A stretch of 9,226 nt of DNA. It comes from an uncultured Muribaculaceae bacterium. GTDB lineage: Bacteria; Bacteroidota; Bacteroidia; Bacteroidales; Muribaculaceae. The notes under the pieces are model-generated. The model was not told the origin of the DNA. It saw only the letters and a program-made list of their open reading frames with translations, and ran no database searches. The DNA lies in contig CAJTMM010000046.1 of assembly GCA_910577465.1 (NCBI GenBank), forward strand, positions 1-9,226. Direction: 5' to 3'. Shown here one piece after another: positions 1 to 6,056 of this stretch. Made by a program: the position numbers and the translations under genes. Numbering within the stretch: position 1 is the first letter of the stretch; every line of letters begins with the position of its first letter.

Positions 1-581
1 CAAGCCGAGCTTGGCTGACCGTAGTTTGACAAGTAAACATTCCCCTTGTTATCTCTTGTGAGACCTGTGGCGTTACCGCCGCGTCCGCCATTGCCACCGA
101 TACCGGCGCCGGCGCCGCCACCGCCATTGTCAAAGCGTCGGTTGTCGCTATAATTCAGCATGATATTTGGATCCGAAGCATGACCGCCATTGGCTGTGAC
201 GGTGCAAGGGTTGTCTTCCCAAGCCATGATGCGCAGAGTAGAGCCGTGGGGCACATGGATACCTGCGCCGCCGGCTATGAAGCCGAGGGCGTCACCACCT
301 TTGACCGACATAGAGCCTTCAACGGCGATTATCACATTGCCCGCAATCTCTATCGCAGTTCCTTTGCCGGGCTGCATCTCGATTTTCAGATTCTTGACAT
401 GATAGTAGGTGTTGCTTCCTGCACGTCCGAACTGAGCCTGTTTGGAGGATTCCCAACTGAAGACTTCGTTGTACTCGTAGCTCACGCCATCAACGTCAAT
501 AGCCCAAGATGGCGAGGATGATGCAAGGACAATCAGCATAATCAGCCATCGCCTGCATTTTTCCTGAATGAAATGTTTCAT
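1..581 (-). CDS. Secreted glycine-rich protein, probably beta-solenoid, 5' part (runs off the left edge)
   Basis: The frame is open from an ATG at 581 to the window edge, giving 193 residues and no stop, so the C-terminus lies outside. Residues 1-27 form a signal peptide: basic start with CRR at 9-11, hydrophobic core around 13-20, likely cleavage after SWA at 25-27. Residues 60-170 resemble surface proteins built from short beta-strand repeats: a hydrophobic strand at 76-90, then AGIHVPHGSTLRI from 105, TANGG at 129-133, and a glycine-rich stretch at 153-169 containing GAGIGGNGG. GAGIGG-type motifs are common in secreted adhesin-like right-handed beta-helix proteins; this is pattern recognition, not a domain hit. 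There is no lipobox, so it is exported to periplasm, surface or medium, perhaps by type IX secretion if a C-terminal sorting domain lies beyond the edge. Function unknown. Upstream lies an unusual foldback. No clear promoter was found. Confidence 0.75.
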   Translation of the reverse strand, partial: MKHFIQEKCRRWLIMLIVLASSSPSWAIDVDGVSYEYNEVFSWESSKQAQFGRAGSNTYYHVKNLKIEMQPGKGTAIEIAGNVIIAVEGSMSVKGGDALGFIAGGAGIHVPHGSTLRIMAWEDNPCTVTANGGHASDPNIMLNYSDNRRFDNGGGGAGAGIGGNGGRGGNATGLTRDNKGNVYLSNYGQPSSA

Positions 582-667
582 GATGTGATTTTTATTATAA
601 ATATGTGTTATTTTTAATTTTGCCAAGGCTCTTCTGATGACGGAAATTGGATATAATATTTGAAAAA

Positions 668-907
668 AATAGCGTGAGAGCCGTACCTGCTGCTCTTCCT
701 ATTTACAGAGGCTCTCGCATTGCCTGTCACAGTAGAAAGAGCAACGCTAAGCCTCACGCTGTATGAAATAATGAACTGAGATTGCCTTCATGGGGCAATC
801 TTCATTTGATTTTCATACACGAGATCTACCGTTGCTACATTCCTGACTGTGACAATGAATTTGCGAGATTCCTGTAAATCAAGAATTAGCGTAGAGTAAA
901 CGCTATT
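668..907. repeat. Large imperfect foldback (inverted repeat) element, 240 bases
   Basis: The two halves (668-786 and 794-907) are inverted copies of each other, joined by a 7-base loop at 787-793. Eight perfect helices occur in colinear order: 668-675/900-907 (AATAGCGT with ACGCTATT), 701-708/872-879, 713-719/862-868, 725-732/847-854, 740-746/830-836, 760-768/811-819, 770-774/802-806 and 779-786/794-801. That is 60 base pairs, separated by internal loops of comparable size on both sides. The outermost helix sits where terminal inverted repeats of a miniature element would be, but I see no target-site duplication. It could be a decayed MITE-like foldback, an inverted duplication of an old sequence, or a structured RNA transcribed from either strand. 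The pairing is seen directly; the role is not known. Confidence 0.7.
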
Positions 908-1164
908 GTAGTTATGTCTTCATATCGATACGAGCTAATAATCGGCACACATAGCGATATGAAACTGTAAAATTAATACCAATCAAGCTTTTACCCAAGT
1001 AATTCCACATTTTTAACAATGGTCAAACTCGGCTCTTTCATTTAAAATTCTGGAGATATGCCTGCATGACCGGATTAGGCTGACTCCCACAGTAGGTGAC
1101 AGCCCATGTTTTCAGTGTACCCAAAAAAGTTTTATCGGACAGCGATAATTCTAAAACATAAGAT
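908..1164. other. Intergenic stretch without a convincing gene
   Basis: This AT-rich stretch lies between the foldback and the fabF terminator. It holds a 9-bp dyad at 919-963 (separate entry) and a small stem TTATCG/CGATAA at 1132-1137/1143-1148 with a 5-base loop. On the minus strand that stem is followed by a short T-run (1125-1130), so it could be a weak second terminator behind fabF. A 55-codon minus-strand frame (1038-1205) begins inside the fabF terminator and is probably not a gene. No RNA gene or promoter could be recognised. Confidence 0.5.
919..963. repeat. Inverted repeat TTCATATCG / CGATATGAA
   Basis: Perfect 9-base arms at 919-927 and 955-963 enclose 27 bases. A second pair, CGCTAT at 901-906 and ATAGCG at 951-956, shares two bases with it. 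The fold here could therefore alternate with the outer helix of the neighbouring foldback, which uses 900-907. It may be an operator-like dyad or part of an RNA structure; nothing further can be told. Confidence 0.4.
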
Positions 1165-1205
1165 ATGAAAAAAGGAGATTGCGTTTTACAATCTCCTTTT
1201 TTCAT
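1165..1205 (-). terminator. Bidirectional intrinsic terminator behind fabF
   Basis: A perfect 17-bp stem pairs 1165-1181 with 1189-1205 around a 7-base loop (1182-1188). The core is GGAGATTG/CAATCTCC flanked by six A:T pairs, so either strand's transcript ends in a U-run. It begins 27 bases after the fabF stop on the minus strand and is the natural end of the acpP-fabF transcript. It should also stop plus-strand transcription coming from the foldback region. Confidence 0.9.
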
Positions 1206-1231
1206 TGCGATTAATTTATAATTTAATACGC

Positions 1232-2500
1232 TTATTCTTCATATTTCTTCACAATCACAGTTGCATTGTGACCGCCGAAACCAAACGCATTTGAGAGCGC
1301 GGCACGTACGGTGCGCTTCTGTGCCTTGTTAAAGGTGAAGTTGAGAGTATAGTCGATATTTTCATCCTCGTCACCCTCTTCGTGATTGATTGTGGGAGGT
1401 ACTATATCTTCTTGTACTGCTTTGATTGAGAACATAGCTTCCAAAGCACCGGTGGCTCCGAGAAGGTGACCTGTCATAGACTTGGTTGAGCTTATGTTGA
1501 GCTTGTGGGCTGCATCGCCAAACAATTCTACGATAGCCTTCACTTCCGATACATCACCAACAGGGGTCGAGGTACCGTGAACATTGATGTAGTCGATATC
1601 CTCAGGCTTCATGCCGGCATCATCAAGCGCCATCTGCATAGACAGCTTGGCACCAAGTCCGTCGGGATGGGTAGCTGTCAGATGGTAGGCATCAGCCGAC
1701 ATACCACCGCCCACTACCTCGGCATATATCTTGGCTCCGCGGGCTTTAGCATGTTCCAGTTCTTCAAGAACCAACACAGCCGAGCCTTCGCCCATTACAA
1801 ATCCGTCGCGGCTTTTGCTGAACGGACGGGAAGCTGTTTCGGGGCTGTCGTTACGGGTTGACAATGCATGCATTGAGTTGAAACCACCTACACCTGCAGG
1901 GTATATAGCAGCTTCAGCACCACCGGTAACAAAAGCGTCGGCTTTACCCAGACGGATATAGTTGAACGCATCAATTATGGCATTGTTCGATGATGCACAT
2001 GCCGATACCACACCGTAGTTAGGTCCGTGATAGCCATATTCCATAGAGATGTGACCCGATGCTATGTCGGCAATCATCTTAGGAATAAAGAACGGATTGT
2101 ACTTGGGGCCGTTTTCCTTATTCAAGGCATAATATCCGGCTTCCTCTTCAAATGTGTGCAAACCGCCGATACCGGCAGCCACAATCACACCTATACGATT
2201 GCGGTCAACGCCTTCATATTGCTCCAGACCGCTATCTGCCACAGCCTCACGGGCTGCTACGAGGGCATACTGGGCATACAAGTCAAGCGTACGCAGTTTC
2301 TTGCGGTCAGTGATGTGTTCTGAGGCATTGAAATTCTTTACCTCACATGCAAACTGCGTTTTGAACTTGGAGGCGTCGAAATGAGTGATAGGACCGGCAC
2401 CACTCTTTCCGGCTTTGGCGGCTTCCCATGTGGTTGCCACGTCATTGCCGAGCGGAGTTATGGCACCGAGACCGGTCACAACTACTCTTTTTAATTCCAT
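1232..2500 (-). CDS. fabF: Beta-ketoacyl-ACP synthase II
   Basis: FabF condenses malonyl-ACP with acyl-ACP in the cytoplasmic fatty-acid elongation cycle. The 422-residue product has the full thiolase-fold architecture of the family (E. coli FabF is 413 residues). Residues 1-20 hold the VVVTGLGAITPLG opening. The nucleophile is Cys168 in VSACASSNNAI; the catalytic histidines are His308 in NVHGTSTPVGD and His345 in TGHLLGATGALEA; Lys340 and the C-terminal FGFGGHN loop (406-412) are present. The ATG at 2500 places the first strand immediately at the N-terminus, as expected. It follows acpP after 79 bases with no terminator between them, so the two are probably one operon using the acpP promoter. 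A strong intrinsic terminator follows. In Bacteroides genomes rnc commonly follows fabF; here it does not. Confidence 0.97.
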   Translation of the reverse strand: MELKRVVVTGLGAITPLGNDVATTWEAAKAGKSGAGPITHFDASKFKTQFACEVKNFNASEHITDRKKLRTLDLYAQYALVAAREAVADSGLEQYEGVDRNRIGVIVAAGIGGLHTFEEEAGYYALNKENGPKYNPFFIPKMIADIASGHISMEYGYHGPNYGVVSACASSNNAIIDAFNYIRLGKADAFVTGGAEAAIYPAGVGGFNSMHALSTRNDSPETASRPFSKSRDGFVMGEGSAVLVLEELEHAKARGAKIYAEVVGGGMSADAYHLTATHPDGLGAKLSMQMALDDAGMKPEDIDYINVHGTSTPVGDVSEVKAIVELFGDAAHKLNISSTKSMTGHLLGATGALEAMFSIKAVQEDIVPPTINHEEGDEDENIDYTLNFTFNKAQKRTVRAALSNAFGFGGHNATVIVKKYEE

Positions 2501-2579
2501 TCTGAGTTATTGAGTGATAATTAAAAGCGGGTTAAGCGAGGAGAGAAGCTTAATTTGATGGGGATGAAACCGCCCCCGA

Positions 2580-2816
2580 TTAGTTCTGGGCAGCTTCGAT
2601 AAATGCGATAGCGTCACCTACAGTGGCGATGCCTTCAGCCTTATCATCGGGAATTGTGATGCCAAATTCTTTTTCAAACTCCATGATGAGCTCTACAGTG
2701 TCAAGGCTATCAGCACCGAGATCAGTGGTGAATGCTGCAGTTTCTGTAACTTCGTTTTCGTCTACACCAAGTTTGTCTACGATGATAGCTTTAACGCGTG
2801 ATGCAATTTCTGACAT
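2580..2816 (-). CDS. acpP: Acyl carrier protein
   Basis: The product is a 78-residue acidic acyl carrier protein, the normal size. The phosphopantetheine attachment site is Ser37 in the GADSLDTVEL motif (34-43), and the surrounding helices (FTTDLGADSL, and EFEKEFGITIPDDKAEGIATVGDAI from about 46) match the four-helix AcpP fold closely. After activation by holo-ACP synthase it carries growing acyl chains for the cytoplasmic fatty-acid synthase, including FabF encoded just downstream. The ATG at 2816 is preceded by a good Bacteroidetes-type promoter whose boxes lie 41-72 bases upstream. It is transcribed away from the lipoprotein gene, with 270 bases between the two starts. Confidence 0.97.
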   Translation of the reverse strand: MSEIASRVKAIIVDKLGVDENEVTETAAFTTDLGADSLDTVELIMEFEKEFGITIPDDKAEGIATVGDAIAFIEAAQN

Positions 2817-2856
2817 AGTTTTGATTTTTTATAATTAATAAATTCAATTTGCGGTG

Positions 2857-2888
2857 CAAAGTAAGCAATTTTAATGCAAACAATCAAA
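2857..2888 (-). promoter_or_regulatory. Promoter of acpP-fabF (Bacteroidetes type)
   Basis: On the minus strand a TTTG box (2885-2888) is followed after 20 bases by TTACTTTG (2857-2864), one mismatch from the Bacteroidetes TAnnTTTG -7 consensus. Transcription would start near 2850, giving a leader of roughly 33 bases before the ATG at 2816. The spacer ends in AAAATTGCTTA, as it does in the barrel-gene promoter at 5910-5943. Confidence 0.7.
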
Positions 2889-3004
2889 CTTTCAGGTCAT
2901 AAAGTTTCACCACTCCACCATGCTACATACGTTTTTTTATTCGCATGACACACTTTTCAATTCACAATGTCGATATTTTCAACGGCCCGGCGAACAATAT
3001 TAGC

Positions 3005-3012
3005 TAATTTTG
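3005..3012 (+). promoter_or_regulatory. Possible -7 box for the DUF3298 lipoprotein gene
   Basis: TAATTTTG matches the Bacteroidetes TAnnTTTG consensus and lies 75 bases before the ATG at 3087. A proper TTTG -33 box is lacking; the nearest T-run (2976-2979) is a few bases too far upstream. A 5-bp hairpin (TGTGG/CCACA, 3024-3028 and 3033-3037) would fall at the start of the transcript. Weak call. Confidence 0.3.
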
Positions 3013-3086
3013 CATTATACGATTGTGGGATTCCACACATAATAATATTTATACCGTTTTCAACACATTTATAGTTATTTCATAAC

Positions 3087-3935
3087 ATGAAATTCAAATC
3101 ATTCATCTACACCGCTTCTCTCGCAACAGCCCTATCCATCGGGTTCATCGCATGCAATGGCAACAATAACTCATCGGCCGACAACAGTTCAACATCGGAT
3201 ATAACCAACTTCCGATTCAATGAGAACATCAAATCGGCAAGCCGATGTTATAATATAACCTCTGACGACTTCAACTGCTACCTAACCATAACCACATCCG
3301 TACAATGGCCTGAAAAAATCGCCGAGTACGACATAAGCCACCTCAGGGATACCATAATAGCCCTCACATACCCAAATTCAAAAACCACCGATATAGACAA
3401 AGCCATAATTGGATTCGTCGACGACTACGCTACATATCAACTTGGTTCCGAAGCCAAACGCATCGACTCCATACCCTCCGGAGCTGACGACACCCGGATT
3501 TACAACTCCGACGTCCGTCTTACATTAGCCGAAATCACCCCACAGACCGCCACATATTCCGTAGATTTCAGCACTTATCTTGGCGGTGCGCACCCCAACT
3601 CCGGCTCACAACCCTTCACTTACCTGCTCAAGGACGCGAAAATCATAGATATAGACTGGCTGTTCACACCCGGTTACCAAGACACACTCATCCCGATATT
3701 GCAGGATGCTGTAGCCCAAAGCGCCGGCATCACAAAGTCCGAGATGTTCGAATCCATGTTATCCAACTCATTCCCTGTCTCTGACAATGTTTACATTCTC
3801 AATGGAACCATAATATTCCATTACAACCCCTACATACTTCTCCCCCACTCCTACGGACAGATTGACGCATCGGTAAGTCCGTACCTGGTGCGCGACATCC
3901 TCACCCCGCAAGCCAAAGCGCTCCTGCTCGACTAA
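3087..3935 (+). CDS. DUF3298 (RsiV-like) lipoprotein
   Basis: The 282-residue product starts with a lipoprotein signal peptide: KFK, a hydrophobic core at 7-21 and a cysteine at 23 in IGFIAC, followed by a Ser/Asn-rich linker (25-38). The mature part is probably anchored to a membrane facing the periplasm or surface. Residues 45-155 look like the DUF4163/PdaC-type N-terminal half. Residues 156-280 match DUF3298: YSVDFSTYLGGAHPNSG at 157-173, IDIDWLFTPGY at 187-197, and IIFHYNPYILLPHSYG at 242-257. This pair of domains occurs in Bacillus RsiV, a lysozyme-sensing anti-sigma factor, and in PdaC deacetylase. This protein lacks a cytoplasmic anti-sigma segment, and no sigma-factor gene is adjacent, so a sensing role cannot be assumed. 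It stands alone, divergent from acpP and convergent with trpS. Confidence 0.85.
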   Translation: MKFKSFIYTASLATALSIGFIACNGNNNSSADNSSTSDITNFRFNENIKSASRCYNITSDDFNCYLTITTSVQWPEKIAEYDISHLRDTIIALTYPNSKTTDIDKAIIGFVDDYATYQLGSEAKRIDSIPSGADDTRIYNSDVRLTLAEITPQTATYSVDFSTYLGGAHPNSGSQPFTYLLKDAKIIDIDWLFTPGYQDTLIPILQDAVAQSAGITKSEMFESMLSNSFPVSDNVYILNGTIIFHYNPYILLPHSYGQIDASVSPYLVRDILTPQAKALLLD

Positions 3936-3961
3936 GATACCTATATAGATTATAAACACAA

Positions 3962-4007
3962 CACGACCACGGCAATAGTGTATTAAGCACCGTAAGCCGT
4001 GGTCGTG
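3962..4007. terminator. Stem-loop between convergent lipoprotein and trpS genes
   Basis: A perfect 12-bp, GC-rich stem (CACGACCACGGC at 3962-3973 with its complement at 3996-4007) encloses a 22-base loop. It lies 27 bases after the lipoprotein stop and 39 bases after the trpS stop. The loop can pair further through GTG/CAC. There is no clear U-run on either side, so termination would be weaker than a classical intrinsic terminator, but the location between two converging genes fits a bidirectional end. Confidence 0.65.
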
Positions 4008-4045
4008 CCGTATTATCTATTATCGGGTTTACCGCAATAAATATA

Positions 4046-5116
4046 TCAATAGAATTTACGTATGCCCATTACCTCGCGAGCCTCGCGCAATGTTGCCGCC
4101 GCACGTTCGCGTGCGCGTTCAGCACCTTGACGCAATACCCTGCCGATATAAGCATCATCATTGCGTATATCCAGAATACGTTCGCGGATAGGCAACGTTA
4201 TCTTCAATATATCCTCGGCAAGCTGCTTCTTCAAATCCCCATATCTAATCGAGCAATCAGCATAGGCATCCTTGAAATGTTGCAGCACATCCGGAGCCGA
4301 AGTCAGTTCCATAAGCGTAAACAGATTCTGCACCGGTTCCGACACTGGCGAATTAGGCTCTTTGGGGCCCTCATCCGTCACAGCACGCATCACTTTCTTT
4401 CTCAACACCTTCTCTTCGTCAATCAGATATATGCAGTTGCCTTCGCTCTTGCCCATCTTTCCTGAACCGTCAAGCCCCGGCACCTTCACCGGCTTACCGC
4501 CGAAATCAAAGTTTGTAGGCTCGGGGAACAGCTCCACGCCATAGAACGAGTTAAAGCGACGGGCAAAACGTCGGGTCAACTCTAGATGCTGCTCCTGATC
4601 CTTTCCCACAGGCACCTTATGCGCCTTCTGTATCAATATATCCACAGCCATAAGCGTAGGATAGGTAAGCAATCCAGCATTGACACGCTTATTGGAATCC
4701 GTACCTATGATTTCGCTCTCTATATTGTCACTGTCGCTACGTATTCCCAAAGCCTTGCGTGCCTTGTCCTTGAACGATGCCGTGCGCATAAGCTCACCGA
4801 TTCCCACATGCATATTGAGCAACAGATATAGCTCCGACACCTCAGGCACATCGCTCTGGACGAAAATGGTCGACTTCTCGGGATCAAGACCGGCGGCAAG
4901 ATACTCCGTAACGATATTCTTCACATTCTCATGGAGCAACTTCGGGTCGGGAGCAGTGGTCAACGCATGCAAATCAGCTATAAAGAACATATTATCGTAC
5001 ACATCGCTATCCTGCATGCGCACAAACTTGCTCAATGCGCCGAAATAATTGCCCAGATGCAGATTTCCCGTGGCGCGTATGCCACTAAGCACTATTTCCT
5101 TACCTTCTTCTTTCAT
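4046..5116 (-). CDS. trpS: Tryptophan--tRNA ligase
   Basis: This is the cytoplasmic class I aminoacyl-tRNA synthetase that charges tRNA-Trp. The ATG at 5116 is the better start: a TTG two codons upstream would leave almost no space after the preceding gene. The 356-residue product has the HIGH-equivalent motif TGNLHLGNYFGAL (16-28), the family signature FIADLHALTT (45-54), and the KMSKS-equivalent GKMGKSEGN (219-227). VPVGKDQEQHLELTRRFA (168-185) matches the conserved TrpS strand near the active site. It is longer than E. coli TrpS (334) mainly because of an insert around 120-145 between SFKDKARK and NAGLLTYP. It starts 9 bases after the outer-membrane barrel gene stops, so it is probably transcribed from that gene's promoter, and a stem-loop lies beyond its stop. 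Confidence 0.95.
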   Translation of the reverse strand: MKEEGKEIVLSGIRATGNLHLGNYFGALSKFVRMQDSDVYDNMFFIADLHALTTAPDPKLLHENVKNIVTEYLAAGLDPEKSTIFVQSDVPEVSELYLLLNMHVGIGELMRTASFKDKARKALGIRSDSDNIESEIIGTDSNKRVNAGLLTYPTLMAVDILIQKAHKVPVGKDQEQHLELTRRFARRFNSFYGVELFPEPTNFDFGGKPVKVPGLDGSGKMGKSEGNCIYLIDEEKVLRKKVMRAVTDEGPKEPNSPVSEPVQNLFTLMELTSAPDVLQHFKDAYADCSIRYGDLKKQLAEDILKITLPIRERILDIRNDDAYIGRVLRQGAERARERAAATLREAREVMGIRKFY

Positions 5117-5125
5117 AATCAATAT

Positions 5126-5884
5126 TTAAAATCTGTAACCTATCACACCGTGTAGGTTGTAATTATGTATATTGGGATTTATTATACCATTTTCGCGCGC
5201 GCTGTTCTTGATTCCGATCTGGAACTTGCATCCCACCACCAGATGGGGTCCGAAATTAAGCGACGTACCGAGATGCACACCGAGGTCACCTCGGTTAAAA
5301 CTGTTTATGAACGTTTCCCGCGAATGAAAATATCCGGTCTTGATATTCACCACCTGCGGCACCAGTTCCTCCATTTCATTGATATCGGCGCGATATATAC
5401 GCTGTTTCTGCGTGCCGCCTATACCGTAGGCGTAGTACATACCCGCATCCACATTCCAGCGCACACTCTTTGCCACATTGAACCGGAAACTCATGAACAC
5501 CGGGATATTCACATAATAAAACCGATTGTCCACAAACACCGCGCTCATGCTCATGTTATCCGACCCGAGCACAGCCATATCTATATTATAATTATTGAGC
5601 AGCAGATCCAGCTCTGTACCGAAACCGAGATAATTGCGGAAGCCGAACACAGCCCTCGCGCCAACGCCCAACGAATACCCCATATTCACATTCAGATTCT
5701 GAATCTGGGGAAAACATCCGCGATAATTCTGCGTCACCGACGAACCACCGCCGAGCGCATGCACATCCACCTCTATAAACTTCGAGGGAGCGGAATAGTC
5801 CACAAATCGTGCCGACGCATCCTCTACAACCACGCTCATAACGGCAAGTACCGTCATCGCCAATACATATAATCTTAGCTTCAT
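5126..5884 (-). CDS. PorT-like outer-membrane beta-barrel protein
   Basis: The 252-residue product has a Sec signal peptide (basic MKLR, hydrophobic 5-20, likely cleavage after ASA around 23-25). The rest alternates amphipathic strands typical of the small outer-membrane barrels common in Bacteroidetes: GYSLGVGARAVFGF from about 74, FGTELDLLLNN, YYVNIPVFMSFRFN, GVHLGTSLNFG and LHGVIGYRF. It ends in phenylalanine, the usual C-terminal signal for BamA-dependent insertion. The paired aromatic/glycine pattern resembles the OMP_b-brl_2/PorT-like group, but that group is diverse and substrate or role cannot be read. The gene has its own promoter (5910-5943), divergent from yitT, and is closely followed by trpS. 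The antisense strand happens to be open over most of the gene; this is a codon-usage shadow. Confidence 0.85.
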   Translation of the reverse strand: MKLRLYVLAMTVLAVMSVVVEDASARFVDYSAPSKFIEVDVHALGGGSSVTQNYRGCFPQIQNLNVNMGYSLGVGARAVFGFRNYLGFGTELDLLLNNYNIDMAVLGSDNMSMSAVFVDNRFYYVNIPVFMSFRFNVAKSVRWNVDAGMYYAYGIGGTQKQRIYRADINEMEELVPQVVNIKTGYFHSRETFINSFNRGDLGVHLGTSLNFGPHLVVGCKFQIGIKNSARENGIINPNIHNYNLHGVIGYRF

Positions 5885-5909
5885 AACGCTTCCAGTTACT
5901 TATTCACAG

Positions 5910-5943
5910 CAAAGTTAAGCAATTTTATCAACTATACGGCAAA
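5910..5943 (-). promoter_or_regulatory. Promoter of the barrel gene and trpS
   Basis: On the minus strand TAACTTTG (5910-5917) matches TAnnTTTG exactly. A TTTG box lies at 5940-5943, 22 bases upstream. Transcription would begin near 5903, about 19 bases before the ATG at 5884. The 12 bases at 5916-5927 (TAAAATTGCTTA on the minus strand) are identical to those in the acpP promoter. Confidence 0.7.
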
Positions 5944-5998
5944 AAACACACACCGCCATGCACAATAATATTACACGCCCATTTTTATTCCTTTTTAT

Positions 5999-6029
5999 TT
6001 TGACATAACGCACCGTTGTTTTAACTTTG
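5999..6029 (+). promoter_or_regulatory. Promoter of the yitT operon
   Basis: A TTTG box (5999-6002), 19 bases, and a perfect TAnnTTTG box TAACTTTG (6022-6029) form a textbook Bacteroidetes promoter. Transcription should start near 6036, leaving about 20 bases before the ATG at 6057. A TTG codon at 6027, in frame with the gene, lies inside the -7 box and so cannot be the start if this promoter is used. Confidence 0.75.
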
Positions 6030-6056
6030 TCACCCGTAACCGCTATACTTGTGAAT

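Noticed and set aside
596..626. Possible promoter for the secreted-protein gene (TTG at 624-626, TATTTATA at 596-603 on the minus strand)
   Set aside because: The -7 box matches the TAnnTTTG consensus poorly and would place the transcript start only a few bases from the ATG at 581.
676..716. Local hairpin GAGAGCC/GGCTCTC with a T-run after it on the minus strand, resembling a terminator
   Set aside because: The 27-base loop and short 7-bp stem are weak, and both arms belong to the larger foldback structure, which explains the region better.
780..880. Possible retron, CRISPR or phase-variable promoter signature in the foldback region
   Set aside because: No reverse transcriptase, recombinase or cas gene is in the window, there are no regularly spaced direct repeats, and the inverted arms meet at a 7-base loop instead of flanking an invertible segment.
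1038..1205. Minus-strand frame of 55 codons (ATG at 1205) ending in a protein-like stretch with TWAVTYCG
   Set aside because: Its start codon and first 14 codons are the fabF terminator stem, no promoter or other support was seen, and 55 open codons are not rare. It would deserve a second look only if homologs exist.
2532..2553. TTAAGC/GCTTAA dyad between acpP and fabF
   Set aside because: Six AT-rich pairs with a 10-base loop and no T-run; not enough to call a terminator or regulatory site.
5165..5872. Plus-strand frame of 235 codons opposite the outer-membrane barrel gene
   Set aside because: It is unusually rich in His and Ile and follows from the codon usage of the real gene on the other strand, which has a signal peptide, barrel strands and a promoter.
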